The translations under genes and the position numbers were made by a program. A DNA stretch of 64,000 bases, taken from Pseudoxanthomonas sangjuensis (GTDB taxonomy: Bacteria > Pseudomonadota > Gammaproteobacteria > Xanthomonadales > Xanthomonadaceae). The notes under the pieces were generated by a model. The model did not search any database. It was given only the letters and a program-made list of their open reading frames with translations, and was not told the DNA's origin. The stretch is from contig NZ_PDWR01000005.1 in the NCBI RefSeq assembly GCF_010211755.1, positions 90,026-154,025 on the forward strand, given 5' to 3'. Shown here one piece after another: positions 33,208-41,842 of the stretch (positions are counted from its first letter, which is position 1; every line of letters begins with the position of its first letter).

Positions 33208-33729
33208 ATGTCCATCCGCGGACCCCGCCTCGAATTCGCCGTCGGCGCCTTCCTGCTGCTGGCACTGGCCTCGTTGCTGGTGCTGGCGATCGCCTCGACC
33301 AACCGCAACTTCGGCTTCGGCAAGCACGACTACGAACTGAAGGCGCGCTTCAGCAACCTCGGCCAGCTGCGCAAGCAGGCGCCGGTGAAGATCGGCGGCG
33401 TGGTGGTCGGCCAGGTCAGCGACATCCAGCTCGACCCGGTCAAGTTCGATTCGGTGCTGACCCTGACCATCGACGACAGGTTCAAGGACCTGCCCGCCGA
33501 CACCGCCGCCGGCATCCTCACCAGCGGCCTGCTCGGCGAGAACTACGTGAACCTGTCGCCGGGCGGCGACCCCGAGGTGCTCAAGCCCGGCGACGAGATC
33601 GCCTTTACCCAGCCGGCCGTGGACCTGATCCAGCTGGTCGGAAAGTACATGTTCAGCGGCGCTGGGAATAATGCGGCCGGCAACAATCCGCCCCCACCAC
33701 CTCCGCCGGAGGAAGGAAACGCACAATGA
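33208..33729 (+). CDS. mlaD: Mla system substrate-binding protein MlaD (MCE domain)
   Basis: A 173-residue protein anchored by one N-terminal helix (about 12-29) with a periplasmic MCE domain (about 38-115: LGQLRKQAPVKIGGVVVGQV). MlaD forms a hexameric ring that carries lipid between MlaE and MlaC. The C-terminal tail is low complexity, with a run of prolines after an Asn/Ala stretch. The last bases overlap the mlaC start by 4 (ATGA). Confidence 0.95.
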   Translation: MSIRGPRLEFAVGAFLLLALASLLVLAIASTNRNFGFGKHDYELKARFSNLGQLRKQAPVKIGGVVVGQVSDIQLDPVKFDSVLTLTIDDRFKDLPADTAAGILTSGLLGENYVNLSPGGDPEVLKPGDEIAFTQPAVDLIQLVGKYMFSGAGNNAAGNNPPPPPPPEEGNAQ

Positions 33730-34388
33730 AGTCGAATCTGCTCACCGCCGCCGTCGCCGCCGCGCTGCTGGTTTCGGCCCCGTTCGCCGCCAGCGCGCAG
33801 CAGGCGCAGGCCACCGCGCGCGTCGCGCCCGCGCCGCAGAGCAGCGCCAGCAAGCTGGTGCTGGACAGCAGCACGCGCATCCTGACCACGCTGGAGAAGC
33901 GCCGCGCCGAATTCCGCGCCAGCCCGGCCGCGCTGAACGCCTACGTCGACAGCGAGTTCAACCGCCTGTTCGACCGCGAGTACGCCGCGCGCCTGGTGCT
34001 GGGCCTGCACGGCCGCGGCGCCAGCGACGCCGACGTCAAGCTGTTCGCCGACGCGCTGGCCGACAACCTGCTGGCGCGCTACGGCACCGCGCTGCTCGAT
34101 TTCGACGGCCAGCTGAAGGTGCGGATCAAGTCCGAGGCCGCGCTGCCCGGCGGCCGCGGCGTCAAGGTGTCCAGCGAGTTCCTGCGCGCCAGCGGCGAGC
34201 CGGTGCCGGTCGACTACCTGATGCGCAACACCGGCGGCCAGTGGAAGCTGTTCGACGTGATGATCGAAGGCATCAGCTACGTGCAGACTTTCAAGAACCA
34301 GTTCGACGCGCCGTTGCGCACCAAGAGCATCGCCCAGGTCGCCGCCGACCTGCGCGCGGGCAGGCTGCAGGCCGGTGGCAATAACTGA
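33726..34388 (+). CDS. mlaC: Periplasmic phospholipid shuttle MlaC
   Basis: A 220-residue periplasmic protein. A signal peptide ends AASAQQ (about residue 24). The Tol_Tol_Ttg2 domain follows, with YADSEFNRLFDREYAARLVLG-like wording near 75-95 and the family end WKLFDVMIEGISYVQTFKNQF. MlaC carries phospholipid between MlaA at the outer membrane and the MlaFEDB complex. It overlaps mlaD by 4 bases and mlaB by 14. Confidence 0.95.
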   Translation: MKSNLLTAAVAAALLVSAPFAASAQQAQATARVAPAPQSSASKLVLDSSTRILTTLEKRRAEFRASPAALNAYVDSEFNRLFDREYAARLVLGLHGRGASDADVKLFADALADNLLARYGTALLDFDGQLKVRIKSEAALPGGRGVKVSSEFLRASGEPVPVDYLMRNTGGQWKLFDVMIEGISYVQTFKNQFDAPLRTKSIAQVAADLRAGRLQAGGNN

Positions 34389-34665
34389 GGCCGGCTGCCG
34401 CCGCGACGGCGACGCGCTGGTGTTCGCCGGCGCGCTCGACCGCACCGCCGCGGGCGCGTTGTGGACGCAGGCCAGCGCCGCGCTGGAGGGCGTGCAACGC
34501 TTCGTCCTGACTTCGGTCACTACCGTCGACAGCGCCGGGCTGGCATTGTTGGCCGAACTCGCCGCGCGCGCGCGCGCGGCGGGCGCGGCACCGGCCATCG
34601 AGGGCGAACCGCCGGGGCTGTCCGACCTGCGCGCGGCCTACCGGCTGACCTCCGGCCTGGCCTGA
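34375..34665 (+). CDS. mlaB: STAS-domain protein MlaB
   Basis: A 96-residue cytoplasmic STAS-domain protein. The core reads FVLTSVTTVDSAGLALLAEL, with the conserved Asp-Ser of STAS domains. MlaB binds MlaF and stabilises the transporter. It begins inside the 3' end of mlaC (14-base overlap), so translation is coupled. Length and position in the cluster agree with MlaB. Confidence 0.9.
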   Translation: MAITEAGCRRDGDALVFAGALDRTAAGALWTQASAALEGVQRFVLTSVTTVDSAGLALLAELAARARAAGAAPAIEGEPPGLSDLRAAYRLTSGLA

Positions 34666-34739
34666 TCCGCACCGGCGCGACGCCCCGCTCCGGCATCTCC
34701 AGACGTCCGTTCCGCGCTTCACCAAGGACCCCCACCCCA

Positions 34740-35765
34740 ATGAAGCCGTACCGCCTCGCCATCGCCGCCGTTTTCGCCGCGCTCGCCTCGGCCTGCGCCA
34801 GCGCGCCGCCGTCGGCCGCATCGGCCGATCCCGTGCCGCAGATCGTCGCCGCCGACGCGCCGGCCGACGCCACCGCCGACGACGCGGGGCCCGCGGCGGA
34901 AGCGCCGCCCGCCGAAGCCGCCGCGGACGAACCCGCGGCCGCCAGCGCGGCCGAGCAGGACTTCGCCGCGATCTACGGCCAGGACTACGACCCGGTCGCC
35001 GACCCCACCCTGCCGCCGGAAGCGCAGCTGCCGGTCAGCTACGACCCGTGGGAGAAGTACAACCGCAAGATGCACGCGTTCAACAACGCGGTCGACCGCG
35101 GCATCGCGCGGCCGCTGGCGCGCGGCTACGTCAAGGTGGTGCCGAAGCCGGTGCGCACCGGCGTCAGCAATTTCTTCGACAACCTGCGCTCGCCGCTGTC
35201 GATGTTCAACCTGTTCCTGCAGGGGCGGCCGAAGGACGCGTGGGACACGCTGGGCCGCTTCCTGATGAACACCACGTTCGGCATCGGCGGCCTGTTCGAC
35301 CCGGCGAGCAAGGCCGGCGTCGCGCGCCACAATGCCGACTTCGGCCAGACGATGGCCGTGTGGGGCTGGCGGCGCTCGCGCTATTTCGAACTGCCGCTGT
35401 TCGGCCCGCGCACCGTGCGCGACGCCTTCGGCGTGGTCGGCGACATCCCGCTGTCGCCGACGCACTTCATCGAACGGGACGCCGTGCGCGTCGGCCTGCA
35501 GGGCGTGCAACTGGTCGACACCCGCGCGCAACTGCTGCCGCTGGACGGCATGCGCGACGGCGCGCTCGACGAATACGCGCTGGTCCGCGACTCCTGGCTG
35601 CAGCGGCGCAACTACCAGATCCAGCAGCGCGTCGGCGAGAAGAAGGACCAGGACGAGTCGCTGCCCGACTACCTGCGCGAACCCGACAGCATGCCCGACG
35701 TGCCGGCCAACGCGATGCCGATCCCGGTGACGCTGCCGGTGCCGAGCATCGACGGCGGCGGCTGA
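34740..35765 (+). CDS. mlaA: Outer-membrane lipoprotein MlaA (VacJ)
   Basis: A 341-residue lipoprotein with lipobox LASAC (Cys19). A long Ala/Pro/Asp/Glu linker (about 20-90) precedes the VacJ domain: DPWEKYNRKMHAFNNAVDR, then VGVSNFF-like RTGVSNFFDNLRSPLS and LFGPRTVRDAFG. MlaA sits as a ring in the outer membrane and removes phospholipid from the outer leaflet. The linker is longer than in E. coli MlaA. The ATG at 34740 lies 74 bases after mlaB, completing an mlaFEDCB-mlaA run; a bidirectional terminator follows. Confidence 0.95.
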   Translation: MKPYRLAIAAVFAALASACASAPPSAASADPVPQIVAADAPADATADDAGPAAEAPPAEAAADEPAAASAAEQDFAAIYGQDYDPVADPTLPPEAQLPVSYDPWEKYNRKMHAFNNAVDRGIARPLARGYVKVVPKPVRTGVSNFFDNLRSPLSMFNLFLQGRPKDAWDTLGRFLMNTTFGIGGLFDPASKAGVARHNADFGQTMAVWGWRRSRYFELPLFGPRTVRDAFGVVGDIPLSPTHFIERDAVRVGLQGVQLVDTRAQLLPLDGMRDGALDEYALVRDSWLQRRNYQIQQRVGEKKDQDESLPDYLREPDSMPDVPANAMPIPVTLPVPSIDGGG

Positions 35766-35785
35766 GCCGCCCTTCCCGCGGCATC

Positions 35786-35868
35786 GCGAAAAATTGCCGG
35801 GAGCAAATTTCGGCATCGCGTCGGCGATGGCCCGAAGGGTTGCCGCCATGGATGGCGGCAACAAAAAA
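35786..35868. repeat. Terminator-linked dispersed repeat, copy A
   Basis: About 80 bases, reading GCGAAAAATTGCCGGGAGCA at the start and GCCGCCATGGATGGCGGCAA at the end. A relative lies at 61710-61790 with clearly similar sequence over its whole length. Both copies run directly into a hairpin terminator with flanking A- and T-runs. The element lies between convergent mlaA and the glutathione peroxidase gene. It contains the palindrome TTGCCGCCATGGATGGCGGCAA. Confidence 0.7.
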
Positions 35869-35890
35869 GACCGCCGGATGGCGGTCTTTT
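35863..35890. terminator. Bidirectional Rho-independent terminator between mlaA and gpx
   Basis: AAAAGACCGCC (35865-35875) pairs exactly with GGCGGTCTTTT (35880-35890) around the loop GGAT. The A-run on the left and T-run on the right make it active in both directions, as suits two convergent genes. Confidence 0.85.
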
Positions 35891-35916
35891 CCGTTGCGGG
35901 GAACCCGTCGCGGGCG

Positions 35917-36462
35917 TCAGGCGGCCAGCGCCGCGTCGATGGCTTCGCGCAGGCGCGGATCGTCGGCGCCGATGTCCGGCGCGAAGCGGGCGGCGACCCG
36001 GCCGTCCTTGCCGACCAGGAACTTCTCGAAGTTCCACAGCACGCCCGGCGGCGGATTGACCGGAATGCCGAAGCCTTCCAGCCGCGCGCGGTGCGGGCCT
36101 TCGCCGATGCGTTCCGGCTGCGCTTCGGTCAGCGCGCGGTACAGCGGATGGGTCGCGTCGCCGGTGACCGCGATCTTCGAGAACAGCGGGAAGGTCACGT
36201 CGTAGTTGGTACTGCAGAACTGCGCGATCTCGGCGCCGCTGCCCGGCTCCTGCTGCTTGAAGTCGTTGGCCGGGAAGCCGAGGACCTCGAGGCCGGCGGC
36301 GCGTTTTTCGCGGTACAGCTTCTCCAGCCCCTCGTATTGCGGGGTGAGCCCGCACTTCGACGCGACGTTGACCACCAGCAGCACCTTGCCGGCGTAGTCG
36401 CCGAGCGTGGCCGGGTTTCCGTCGATGGTCGTCAGCGGGATGGCTTGCAGGGGAGTCGTCAT
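35917..36462 (-). CDS. Glutathione peroxidase (cysteine type)
   Basis: A 181-residue peroxidase of the BtuE/BsaA class that reduces hydrogen peroxide and lipid hydroperoxides with thiol donors. The catalytic Cys37 lies in VNVASKCGLTPQY, the Gln in FPANDFKQQEPG and the Trp in GVLWNFEKFLV, completing the usual triad. No signal peptide is visible, so it is cytoplasmic. The ATG at 36462 starts MTTPLQAIPL, as in homologues. rmuC starts on the same strand upstream and ends 32 bases before it, so the two may be co-transcribed. Confidence 0.93.
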   Translation of the reverse strand: MTTPLQAIPLTTIDGNPATLGDYAGKVLLVVNVASKCGLTPQYEGLEKLYREKRAAGLEVLGFPANDFKQQEPGSGAEIAQFCSTNYDVTFPLFSKIAVTGDATHPLYRALTEAQPERIGEGPHRARLEGFGIPVNPPPGVLWNFEKFLVGKDGRVAARFAPDIGADDPRLREAIDAALAA

Positions 36463-36494
36463 GGCGGTCGTCCGTGGCGGGGGAGAAACGGCCA

Positions 36495-37838
36495 TTATGC
36501 GCCGTCGTCTCCCGCATCGCCGAGCAGGCGCTGCGCATCCTCGCCCGGCAGGGCCTCGATGCCGCGCAGCTGCCGCTCGATCGCGCGCGTGCGCACGCCG
36601 GCCTGCTTGATGCTGTTCTGCACGGTATCGAGCTGGCCGTGCGCCTTCTCCAGCACGGTGGCGAACTTGCCGAACTCGGTCTTCACCGCGCCGAGCAGCT
36701 GCCGCACTTCGCTGGAACGCTTCTCGATGGCCAGCGTGCGGAAGCCCATCTGCAGGCTGTTGAGCAGCGCGGCCAGCGTGGTCGGGCCGGCGACCACGAT
36801 GCGGTGCTCGCGCTGCAGCACGTCGACCAGGCCCGGCCGGCGGATCGATTCGGCGTACAGGCCCTCGGTGGCGAGGAACAGCACCGCGAAGTCGGTGGTG
36901 TACGGCGGCGCCACGTATTTCTCGTTGATCGACTTGGCCTGGACGCGGATGGCGCGCTCCAGTTGCGTGCCGGCCGCACGCATCGCCTCGACGTCGCCGC
37001 GCTCCTGCGCGTCGAGCAGCCGCTCGAAATCCTCGCGGGGGAATTTCGCGTCGATCGGCAGCCACACCGGCACATCGCCGTCGTCGCGCCCGGGCAGGCG
37101 GATCGCGAAATCGACCATCTCGCCGCCATCGGGCCGCACCTTCACGCCGCGCGCGAACTGCTCGGGCGCGAGGATCTGTTCGAGCAGGCTTTCCAGCTGC
37201 ACCTCGCCCCAGCCGCCGCGATCCTTGACGTTGGTCAGCACGCGCTTCAGGTCGCCGACGCCGGTCGCCAGCTGCTGCATCTCGCCGAGGCCGCGCTGCA
37301 CCGCTTCCAGGCGCTCCGACACCAGCTTGAAGCTCTGCCCGAGCCGCGCCTCCAGCGTGCTCTGCAATTTTTCGTCGACGGTGGCGCGCATCTGTTCCAG
37401 CTTCGCCGCGTTGTCGCTCTGCAGTTCGCGCAGCCGCGACTCCAGGGTGGCGCGCATCTCGCCGATGCGCTGCTCGTTGCGCTGGGTCAGTTCGCGCAGC
37501 TGCGCGGCCAGGGTGTCGGCGAACTGCTGCTGGCGCACGGCCAGCTCGGTGCGCGACTTGTGCGCGTCGTCGGTCAATGCGGCGCGCAGTTCGTCCAGCC
37601 GCTGGTCGGTGCGCAGGGTCAGGTCGGTGAGGCTGCGGCCGAAGCCGTCGATGCGGGTTTCCTGCTGGCGCGACAGGCCGTCGAGCTGCTCGCGCAACTC
37701 GCCGCGGCCTTCGCGCTGTTCCTCGCGCAATGCCTTTTCGAGCCGGGTTTCCGGGCGGCGCAGCAGCAGCGCGACCAGCAGCACGATGACGACCGCCACC
37801 AGGACGACGAGTACGACGAGCAGGGTTGGGGAATCCAT
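36495..37838 (-). CDS. rmuC: DNA recombination protein RmuC
   Basis: A 447-residue protein: an N-terminal hydrophobic helix (about 5-30), a long coiled coil (about 35-200, rich in Glu/Arg/Leu) and a RmuC nuclease-like domain (about 205-400: GGWGEVQLESLLEQIL, LPIDAKFPREDFERLL). RmuC limits recombination at inverted repeats and may act at stalled DNA structures. A GTG at 37844 would add two residues; I prefer the ATG at 37838. Glutathione peroxidase follows on the same strand. Confidence 0.93.
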   Translation of the reverse strand: MDSPTLLVVLVVLVAVVIVLLVALLLRRPETRLEKALREEQREGRGELREQLDGLSRQQETRIDGFGRSLTDLTLRTDQRLDELRAALTDDAHKSRTELAVRQQQFADTLAAQLRELTQRNEQRIGEMRATLESRLRELQSDNAAKLEQMRATVDEKLQSTLEARLGQSFKLVSERLEAVQRGLGEMQQLATGVGDLKRVLTNVKDRGGWGEVQLESLLEQILAPEQFARGVKVRPDGGEMVDFAIRLPGRDDGDVPVWLPIDAKFPREDFERLLDAQERGDVEAMRAAGTQLERAIRVQAKSINEKYVAPPYTTDFAVLFLATEGLYAESIRRPGLVDVLQREHRIVVAGPTTLAALLNSLQMGFRTLAIEKRSSEVRQLLGAVKTEFGKFATVLEKAHGQLDTVQNSIKQAGVRTRAIERQLRGIEALPGEDAQRLLGDAGDDGA

Positions 37839-38009
37839 GCGCACAGTGTAGCCGGGGCGGTCTCAACGGCTGCTACCGCGCCCGCTTCGCCGGGGCGGTC
37901 GCGTCGTACCGGCGGGAAACGAAGGCAGCGGCGCGGGCCTGCCCGGCTTCCCGGCCGCCTCCGCCGCCATGCGAGAATCCCGGCATCGACATCGAGGGGA
38001 AGGGACCGC

Positions 38010-39425
38010 ATGAGCTGGCTGCGCCGCAAATCCATCGACCTGGTCACCGCGCACGAGGAAGGGCGCCGGCTGCTGCCGACGCTGAGCTGGCCGCACCTGG
38101 TCGCGCTGGGCATCGGCGCGATCGTCGGCACCGGCATCTACACGCTGATCGGCGTCGGCGCCGGCCTCGCCGGACCGGCGGTGCTGGTGTCGTTCGTCGT
38201 CGCCGGCGTGGTCTGCGCCTGCGCCGCGCTGGCCTACGCCGAGATGGCCACGATGATGCCGGCCGCCGGCAGCGCCTACACCTACAGCTACGCGGTGCTC
38301 GGCGAGACGCTGGCGTGGATCGTCGGCTGGAGCCTGATCCTCGAATACACGCTGGTGGTCAGCGCGGTCGCGGTGGGCTGGTCGGGGTCGGCGCAGGAAT
38401 TCCTCGCCGGCATCGGCCTGCCGCTGCCCGCGGCGCTCGCCGCCGGGCCGCACGCCGGCGGCATCGTCAACCTGCCGGCGGTGCTCATCACCTTCGTCGT
38501 GGCCGGCCTGCTGATCGTCGGCACGAAAGAGAGCGCCACGCTCAACGCGGTCCTGGTGGCGGTGAAGGTGGTCGCGCTGACGGTGTTCGTCGCCATCGCC
38601 CTGCCGCACTTCGACGCCGGCAACCTGCATCCGTTCATGCCGCACGGCTTCTTCGAGAGCATCGGCGCGGACGGCAGGAAATACGGGGTGATGGCGGCGG
38701 CGGCGATCATCTTCTTCGCCTTCTACGGCTTCGACGCGATCTCGACCGCGGCCGAGGAAACCAGGAACCCCGCCCGCGACCTGTCGATCGGCATCGTCGG
38801 CTCGATGCTGGCCTGCACGCTGATCTACGTGCTGGTCGCGCTGGCCGCGGTCGGCGCGCTGAGCTATGCCGTGTTCACCCAGAGCGCGGCGCCGCTGGCG
38901 CTGATCATGCGCGAGCTGGGCCAGGGCACGGCGGCGGGGATCGTGTCCGGCGCGGCGGTGGTCGCGCTGCCGACCGTGCTGCTGGCGTTCTTCTACGGGC
39001 AGAGCCGCATCTTCTTCGTGATGTCGCGCGACGGCCTGCTGCCGCGCTCGCTGTCGAAGGTGGGCAGGCGCGGCACGCCGGTGGCGATCACCGTGTTCAC
39101 CGCCGTGCTGACCGGCGCGCTGGCCGGGGTCGCGCGCCTCGACGAAATCGCCGCGCTGGCCAACGCCGGCACGCTGATCGCGTTCGTCGCCGTCGCCGCC
39201 TGCCTGCTGGTGCTGCGCAAGCGCGAGCCGCAGCGCCCGCGCGTGTTCCGCACGCCGCTGGCGTGGCTGGTCGGGCCGGTCGCGATCCTCGGCTGCGCCT
39301 ACCTGTTCTGGAGCCTGCCGACGAAGACCCAGCTGTGGTGCCTGCTGTGGAACGCGTTCGGGCTGGTCGTCTACCTGGCCTACAGCCGCCGCCGCAGCCT
39401 GCTGGCGAAGGGCGTGGACGCATGA
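38010..39425 (+). CDS. APC-family amino acid permease (CAT type)
   Basis: A 471-residue inner-membrane permease with about 12 to 13 helices. The first helix has the family signature LVALGIGAIVGTGIYTLIG, and later segments include FYGFDAISTAAEETRNPARD and FFYGQSRIFFVMSRDGLLP, both typical of cationic amino acid transporters of the CAT/YfnA group. It probably imports amino acids by proton symport, and the exact substrate is not predictable. The start at 38010 has a purine-rich ribosome site (GAGGGGAAGGGA). The DUF488 gene follows after 17 bases and is probably co-transcribed. Confidence 0.93.
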   Translation: MSWLRRKSIDLVTAHEEGRRLLPTLSWPHLVALGIGAIVGTGIYTLIGVGAGLAGPAVLVSFVVAGVVCACAALAYAEMATMMPAAGSAYTYSYAVLGETLAWIVGWSLILEYTLVVSAVAVGWSGSAQEFLAGIGLPLPAALAAGPHAGGIVNLPAVLITFVVAGLLIVGTKESATLNAVLVAVKVVALTVFVAIALPHFDAGNLHPFMPHGFFESIGADGRKYGVMAAAAIIFFAFYGFDAISTAAEETRNPARDLSIGIVGSMLACTLIYVLVALAAVGALSYAVFTQSAAPLALIMRELGQGTAAGIVSGAAVVALPTVLLAFFYGQSRIFFVMSRDGLLPRSLSKVGRRGTPVAITVFTAVLTGALAGVARLDEIAALANAGTLIAFVAVAACLLVLRKREPQRPRVFRTPLAWLVGPVAILGCAYLFWSLPTKTQLWCLLWNAFGLVVYLAYSRRRSLLAKGVDA

Positions 39426-39442
39426 AGGTGTAGGATGTCCGC

Positions 39443-39799
39443 ATGGACATCCGGCTCAAGCGCGCCTACGAACCGCCGTCGGCCAGCGACGGCGCGCGCA
39501 TCCTCGTCGACCGGCTGTGGCCGCGCGGGGTCAGGAAGGAAGCGCTGAAACTGACGCTGTGGTGCAAGGACATCGCGCCGAGCCCGGCGCTGCGCCAGTG
39601 GTTCGACCACCGCGCGGACCGGTTCGACGAATTCGCCGCGCGCTATCGCGCCGAGCTCGCCGCGAACCCGACGGCGACGGCGGTCCTGCGCGACCAGCTG
39701 GCGCACGGCCGCGTCACCCTGGTGTACGCGGCGCGCGACCCGCAGATCAACCAGGCGGTGGTGCTGCGCGACTGGCTGCGCACGCACGCGAAGGGCTAG
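39443..39799 (+). CDS. DUF488 family protein (YeaO type)
   Basis: A 118-residue cytoplasmic protein. The family features are near the N-terminus: IRLKRAYEPPSASDGARILV and DRLWPRGVRKE, then LWCKDIAPSPALRQWF. It ends in a Rossmann-like strand, VTLVYAARDPQINQAVVL. The function is unknown, though the family is widespread. It lies 17 bases after the permease gene in the same direction. Confidence 0.92.
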   Translation: MDIRLKRAYEPPSASDGARILVDRLWPRGVRKEALKLTLWCKDIAPSPALRQWFDHRADRFDEFAARYRAELAANPTATAVLRDQLAHGRVTLVYAARDPQINQAVVLRDWLRTHAKG

Positions 39800-39818
39800 G
39801 GCGCCCGGCCGGTCCGCC

Positions 39819-40895
39819 TCACTCCAGTACCCGCTCCGCATCGACGATCTCGACGCCCTGCATCTGCCCGAGCAGGGAATCGAACCAGGGCTTGTGCGTG
39901 GAGCCGACGACCGACAGCACGCGCGCGCCGGGATGGGTGCGGAACGTGGCGCGGATGTTGGCGACCATGCGCAGGTTGCGGGTTTCCCAGCCGGCCACGT
40001 ACCAGCGGCCGTAGTGCCGCGGGCTGGGTTCCTGCACGGCCGCGCCCATGTCGCCGCCGATCTGCACGCGCAGGGTTTCCGGATCGTTGACGAAACGGTA
40101 CAGGGCGAGCAGGTCGCCCTCCTCCACCAGCGCCCGCATGCGTTCGCGCAGCGGCCCGGTGCGCGGCCTGGCCGAGTCCCACGCGCCGCGGATCGCCTTC
40201 TCGAAGGCGGGCTCGTCGTCGATGTCGTAGCTGTCGCCGGTGTGGTCGTCGATCGGATGCACGCGCTGCAGGCCCAGCCGCGCGGCCAGGCGCGCGGCGA
40301 TCCGGTAATCCTCGTTGTTCGACGCCTCGTACTTGCGCAGCTGCGCCACCAGCGCATCGTCGAGCCCGTCGCCGGCGCGGCGCTCGGCTTCCGGCAACTG
40401 CAGCCACTGCACCAGCGCCGATGCCGCCTCGTTCGCGGCGAGGAACAGCGCGGCGAGGCGGCGGCGCTGCGCCGCGGTCGGCCGCTGCGGCCAGTCCTTC
40501 AGCGTCTGGTGCGCCGCGGCGATCGCCGCCGGCACGTCCAGCCCGGTCGCGGCATGCGCCGCGGCGTTGTCGTGGCAGTAGGGATTGTCGGCGATCGGCC
40601 CGTAGACGGCGGGATGCCGCGCCATCAACTCGCACTGTTCGCCCGGGATCGACTCGATGGTGACGATGTCCGGCTTGAACGCGGCCAGCCGGTCGAGCAC
40701 GGGCCGCAGCGCCGGGTCCGGATCGAAGTCCTTCGGCAGGTCCTGCGACAGGTGCACGGTGCCGAGCACCAGCACCTGCGCGGGCGCGCCGGCCAGTTCC
40801 GCGTCCAGCACCGACAGGTCGACGGACTGCGCCGACGCGGTGCCCGCCATCGCCAGCGCGAGCAGGGTTGCAGGGGTTGCCAGTCGCGGGCGCAT
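39819..40895 (-). CDS. Secreted DUF5694 (TraB/ChaN-like) protein
   Basis: A 358-residue exported protein with a signal peptide ending in GTASAQ (about residue 23). The mature part opens with VLVLGTVHLSQDLPKDFDP and KPDIVTIESIPGEQC, the glycine-threonine-His and Glu residues that mark the DUF5694/TraB-like hydrolase fold. It ends GARVLSVVGSTHKPWFD, matching the terminal His motif of that superfamily. The reaction is unknown; relatives include heme-binding and erythromycin-esterase-like proteins. It is transcribed alone, convergent with the DUF488 gene. Confidence 0.82.
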   Translation of the reverse strand: MRPRLATPATLLALAMAGTASAQSVDLSVLDAELAGAPAQVLVLGTVHLSQDLPKDFDPDPALRPVLDRLAAFKPDIVTIESIPGEQCELMARHPAVYGPIADNPYCHDNAAAHAATGLDVPAAIAAAHQTLKDWPQRPTAAQRRRLAALFLAANEAASALVQWLQLPEAERRAGDGLDDALVAQLRKYEASNNEDYRIAARLAARLGLQRVHPIDDHTGDSYDIDDEPAFEKAIRGAWDSARPRTGPLRERMRALVEEGDLLALYRFVNDPETLRVQIGGDMGAAVQEPSPRHYGRWYVAGWETRNLRMVANIRATFRTHPGARVLSVVGSTHKPWFDSLLGQMQGVEIVDAERVLE

Positions 40896-40986
40896 GCCTG
40901 TTCCTCCGGATAGCCTGCCGCGCAGGTTACCCGCCGCGGCGCCGGCCGCGTGTGTGCTATTGGTTCACCAACCTAAGGGACCGCGA

Positions 40987-41727
40987 TCAGCGCGCGGTGT
41001 AGCCGCCATCGACCAGGTGGTAGCTGCCGGTGATGAACGAGGCCTCGTCCGACAGCAGGAAACAGGCCAGCGCCGCGACCTCCTCCGCGGTGCCGAGCCG
41101 GCCGGCCGGGTGCAGCGCCTTCAGTCCGTCGTAGGTCGCGCGGTCCAGGCCCGACAGCAGCGGCGTGTCGATGAACGCGGGGCCGACCGCATTGATGCGC
41201 AGGCCCTTGTCCGCGTATTCCAGCGCCGCGGTCCTGGTCATGCCGACCAGCGCGTGCTTGGCGGCGACGTAGGCGATCGAGCCGGGCCAGCCGACGCTGC
41301 CGAGGATCGACGACATGTTGACGATGGCGCCGCCGCCGGAGGCGAGGATCGCCGGGATCGCGTATTTCATCCCGTAGAACACGCCGTGCAGGTTGACGTC
41401 GATGACGTGGCGCCAGTCCTCGATGGGATAGTCGGCGGTCGCATGGCCGGGTCCGCCGATGCCGGCGTTGTTGACCGCCAGGTGCAGGCCGCCGAAGGCG
41501 TCGGCCGCGCGCGCCACCAGCCGCTGCACCGCCTGCGCGTTGGCGACGTCGAGCTCGAAGGCCAGCGCGTCCTTCAGGCTGCCGGCGACCTTGCTGGCGC
41601 CGTCGCCGTTGAAGTCGGCCACGACCACCTTCGCGCCGCCCGCCGACAGCCGCCGCGCGATCGCTTCGCCGATGCCGGACGCACCGCCGGTGACGATGGC
41701 GACCTTGCCGCTGAATTCCTGAGCCAT
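40987..41727 (-). CDS. Short-chain dehydrogenase/reductase
   Basis: A 246-residue classical SDR. The NAD(P) motif TGGASGIG is at 13-20, NNAG at 86-89, and the catalytic triad Ser140, Tyr153 and Lys157 is complete (NMSS, YVAAK). The C-terminal wording (INAVGPAFIDTPLL, GTAEEVAALACFLLSDEASFITG) resembles glucose-1-dehydrogenase and 3-oxoacyl-ACP-reductase-type members. Asp38 after the second strand suggests NAD(H) rather than NADP(H). The substrate cannot be assigned. It is upstream of and co-directional with the rRNA methyltransferase gene but separated by about 115 bases. Confidence 0.92.
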   Translation of the reverse strand: MAQEFSGKVAIVTGGASGIGEAIARRLSAGGAKVVVADFNGDGASKVAGSLKDALAFELDVANAQAVQRLVARAADAFGGLHLAVNNAGIGGPGHATADYPIEDWRHVIDVNLHGVFYGMKYAIPAILASGGGAIVNMSSILGSVGWPGSIAYVAAKHALVGMTRTAALEYADKGLRINAVGPAFIDTPLLSGLDRATYDGLKALHPAGRLGTAEEVAALACFLLSDEASFITGSYHLVDGGYTAR

Positions 41728-41842
41728 GGCGACGCCCTCCGGGCCGTGGAAGTGCGCCGAGTATGCGGCGCCCCGGATGGCGGCGCTTTGATCTGGATCA
41801 GCCGGGAACGGCCCCGTCTCCCGCGTGCAGGGGGACGGGGAT

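Noticed and set aside
35719..35864. A small minus-strand protein starting MLPPSMAATLRA
   Set aside because: It is read from the dispersed repeat and continues through the mlaA gene in a false frame; the relative at 61710 suggests a DNA or RNA element instead.
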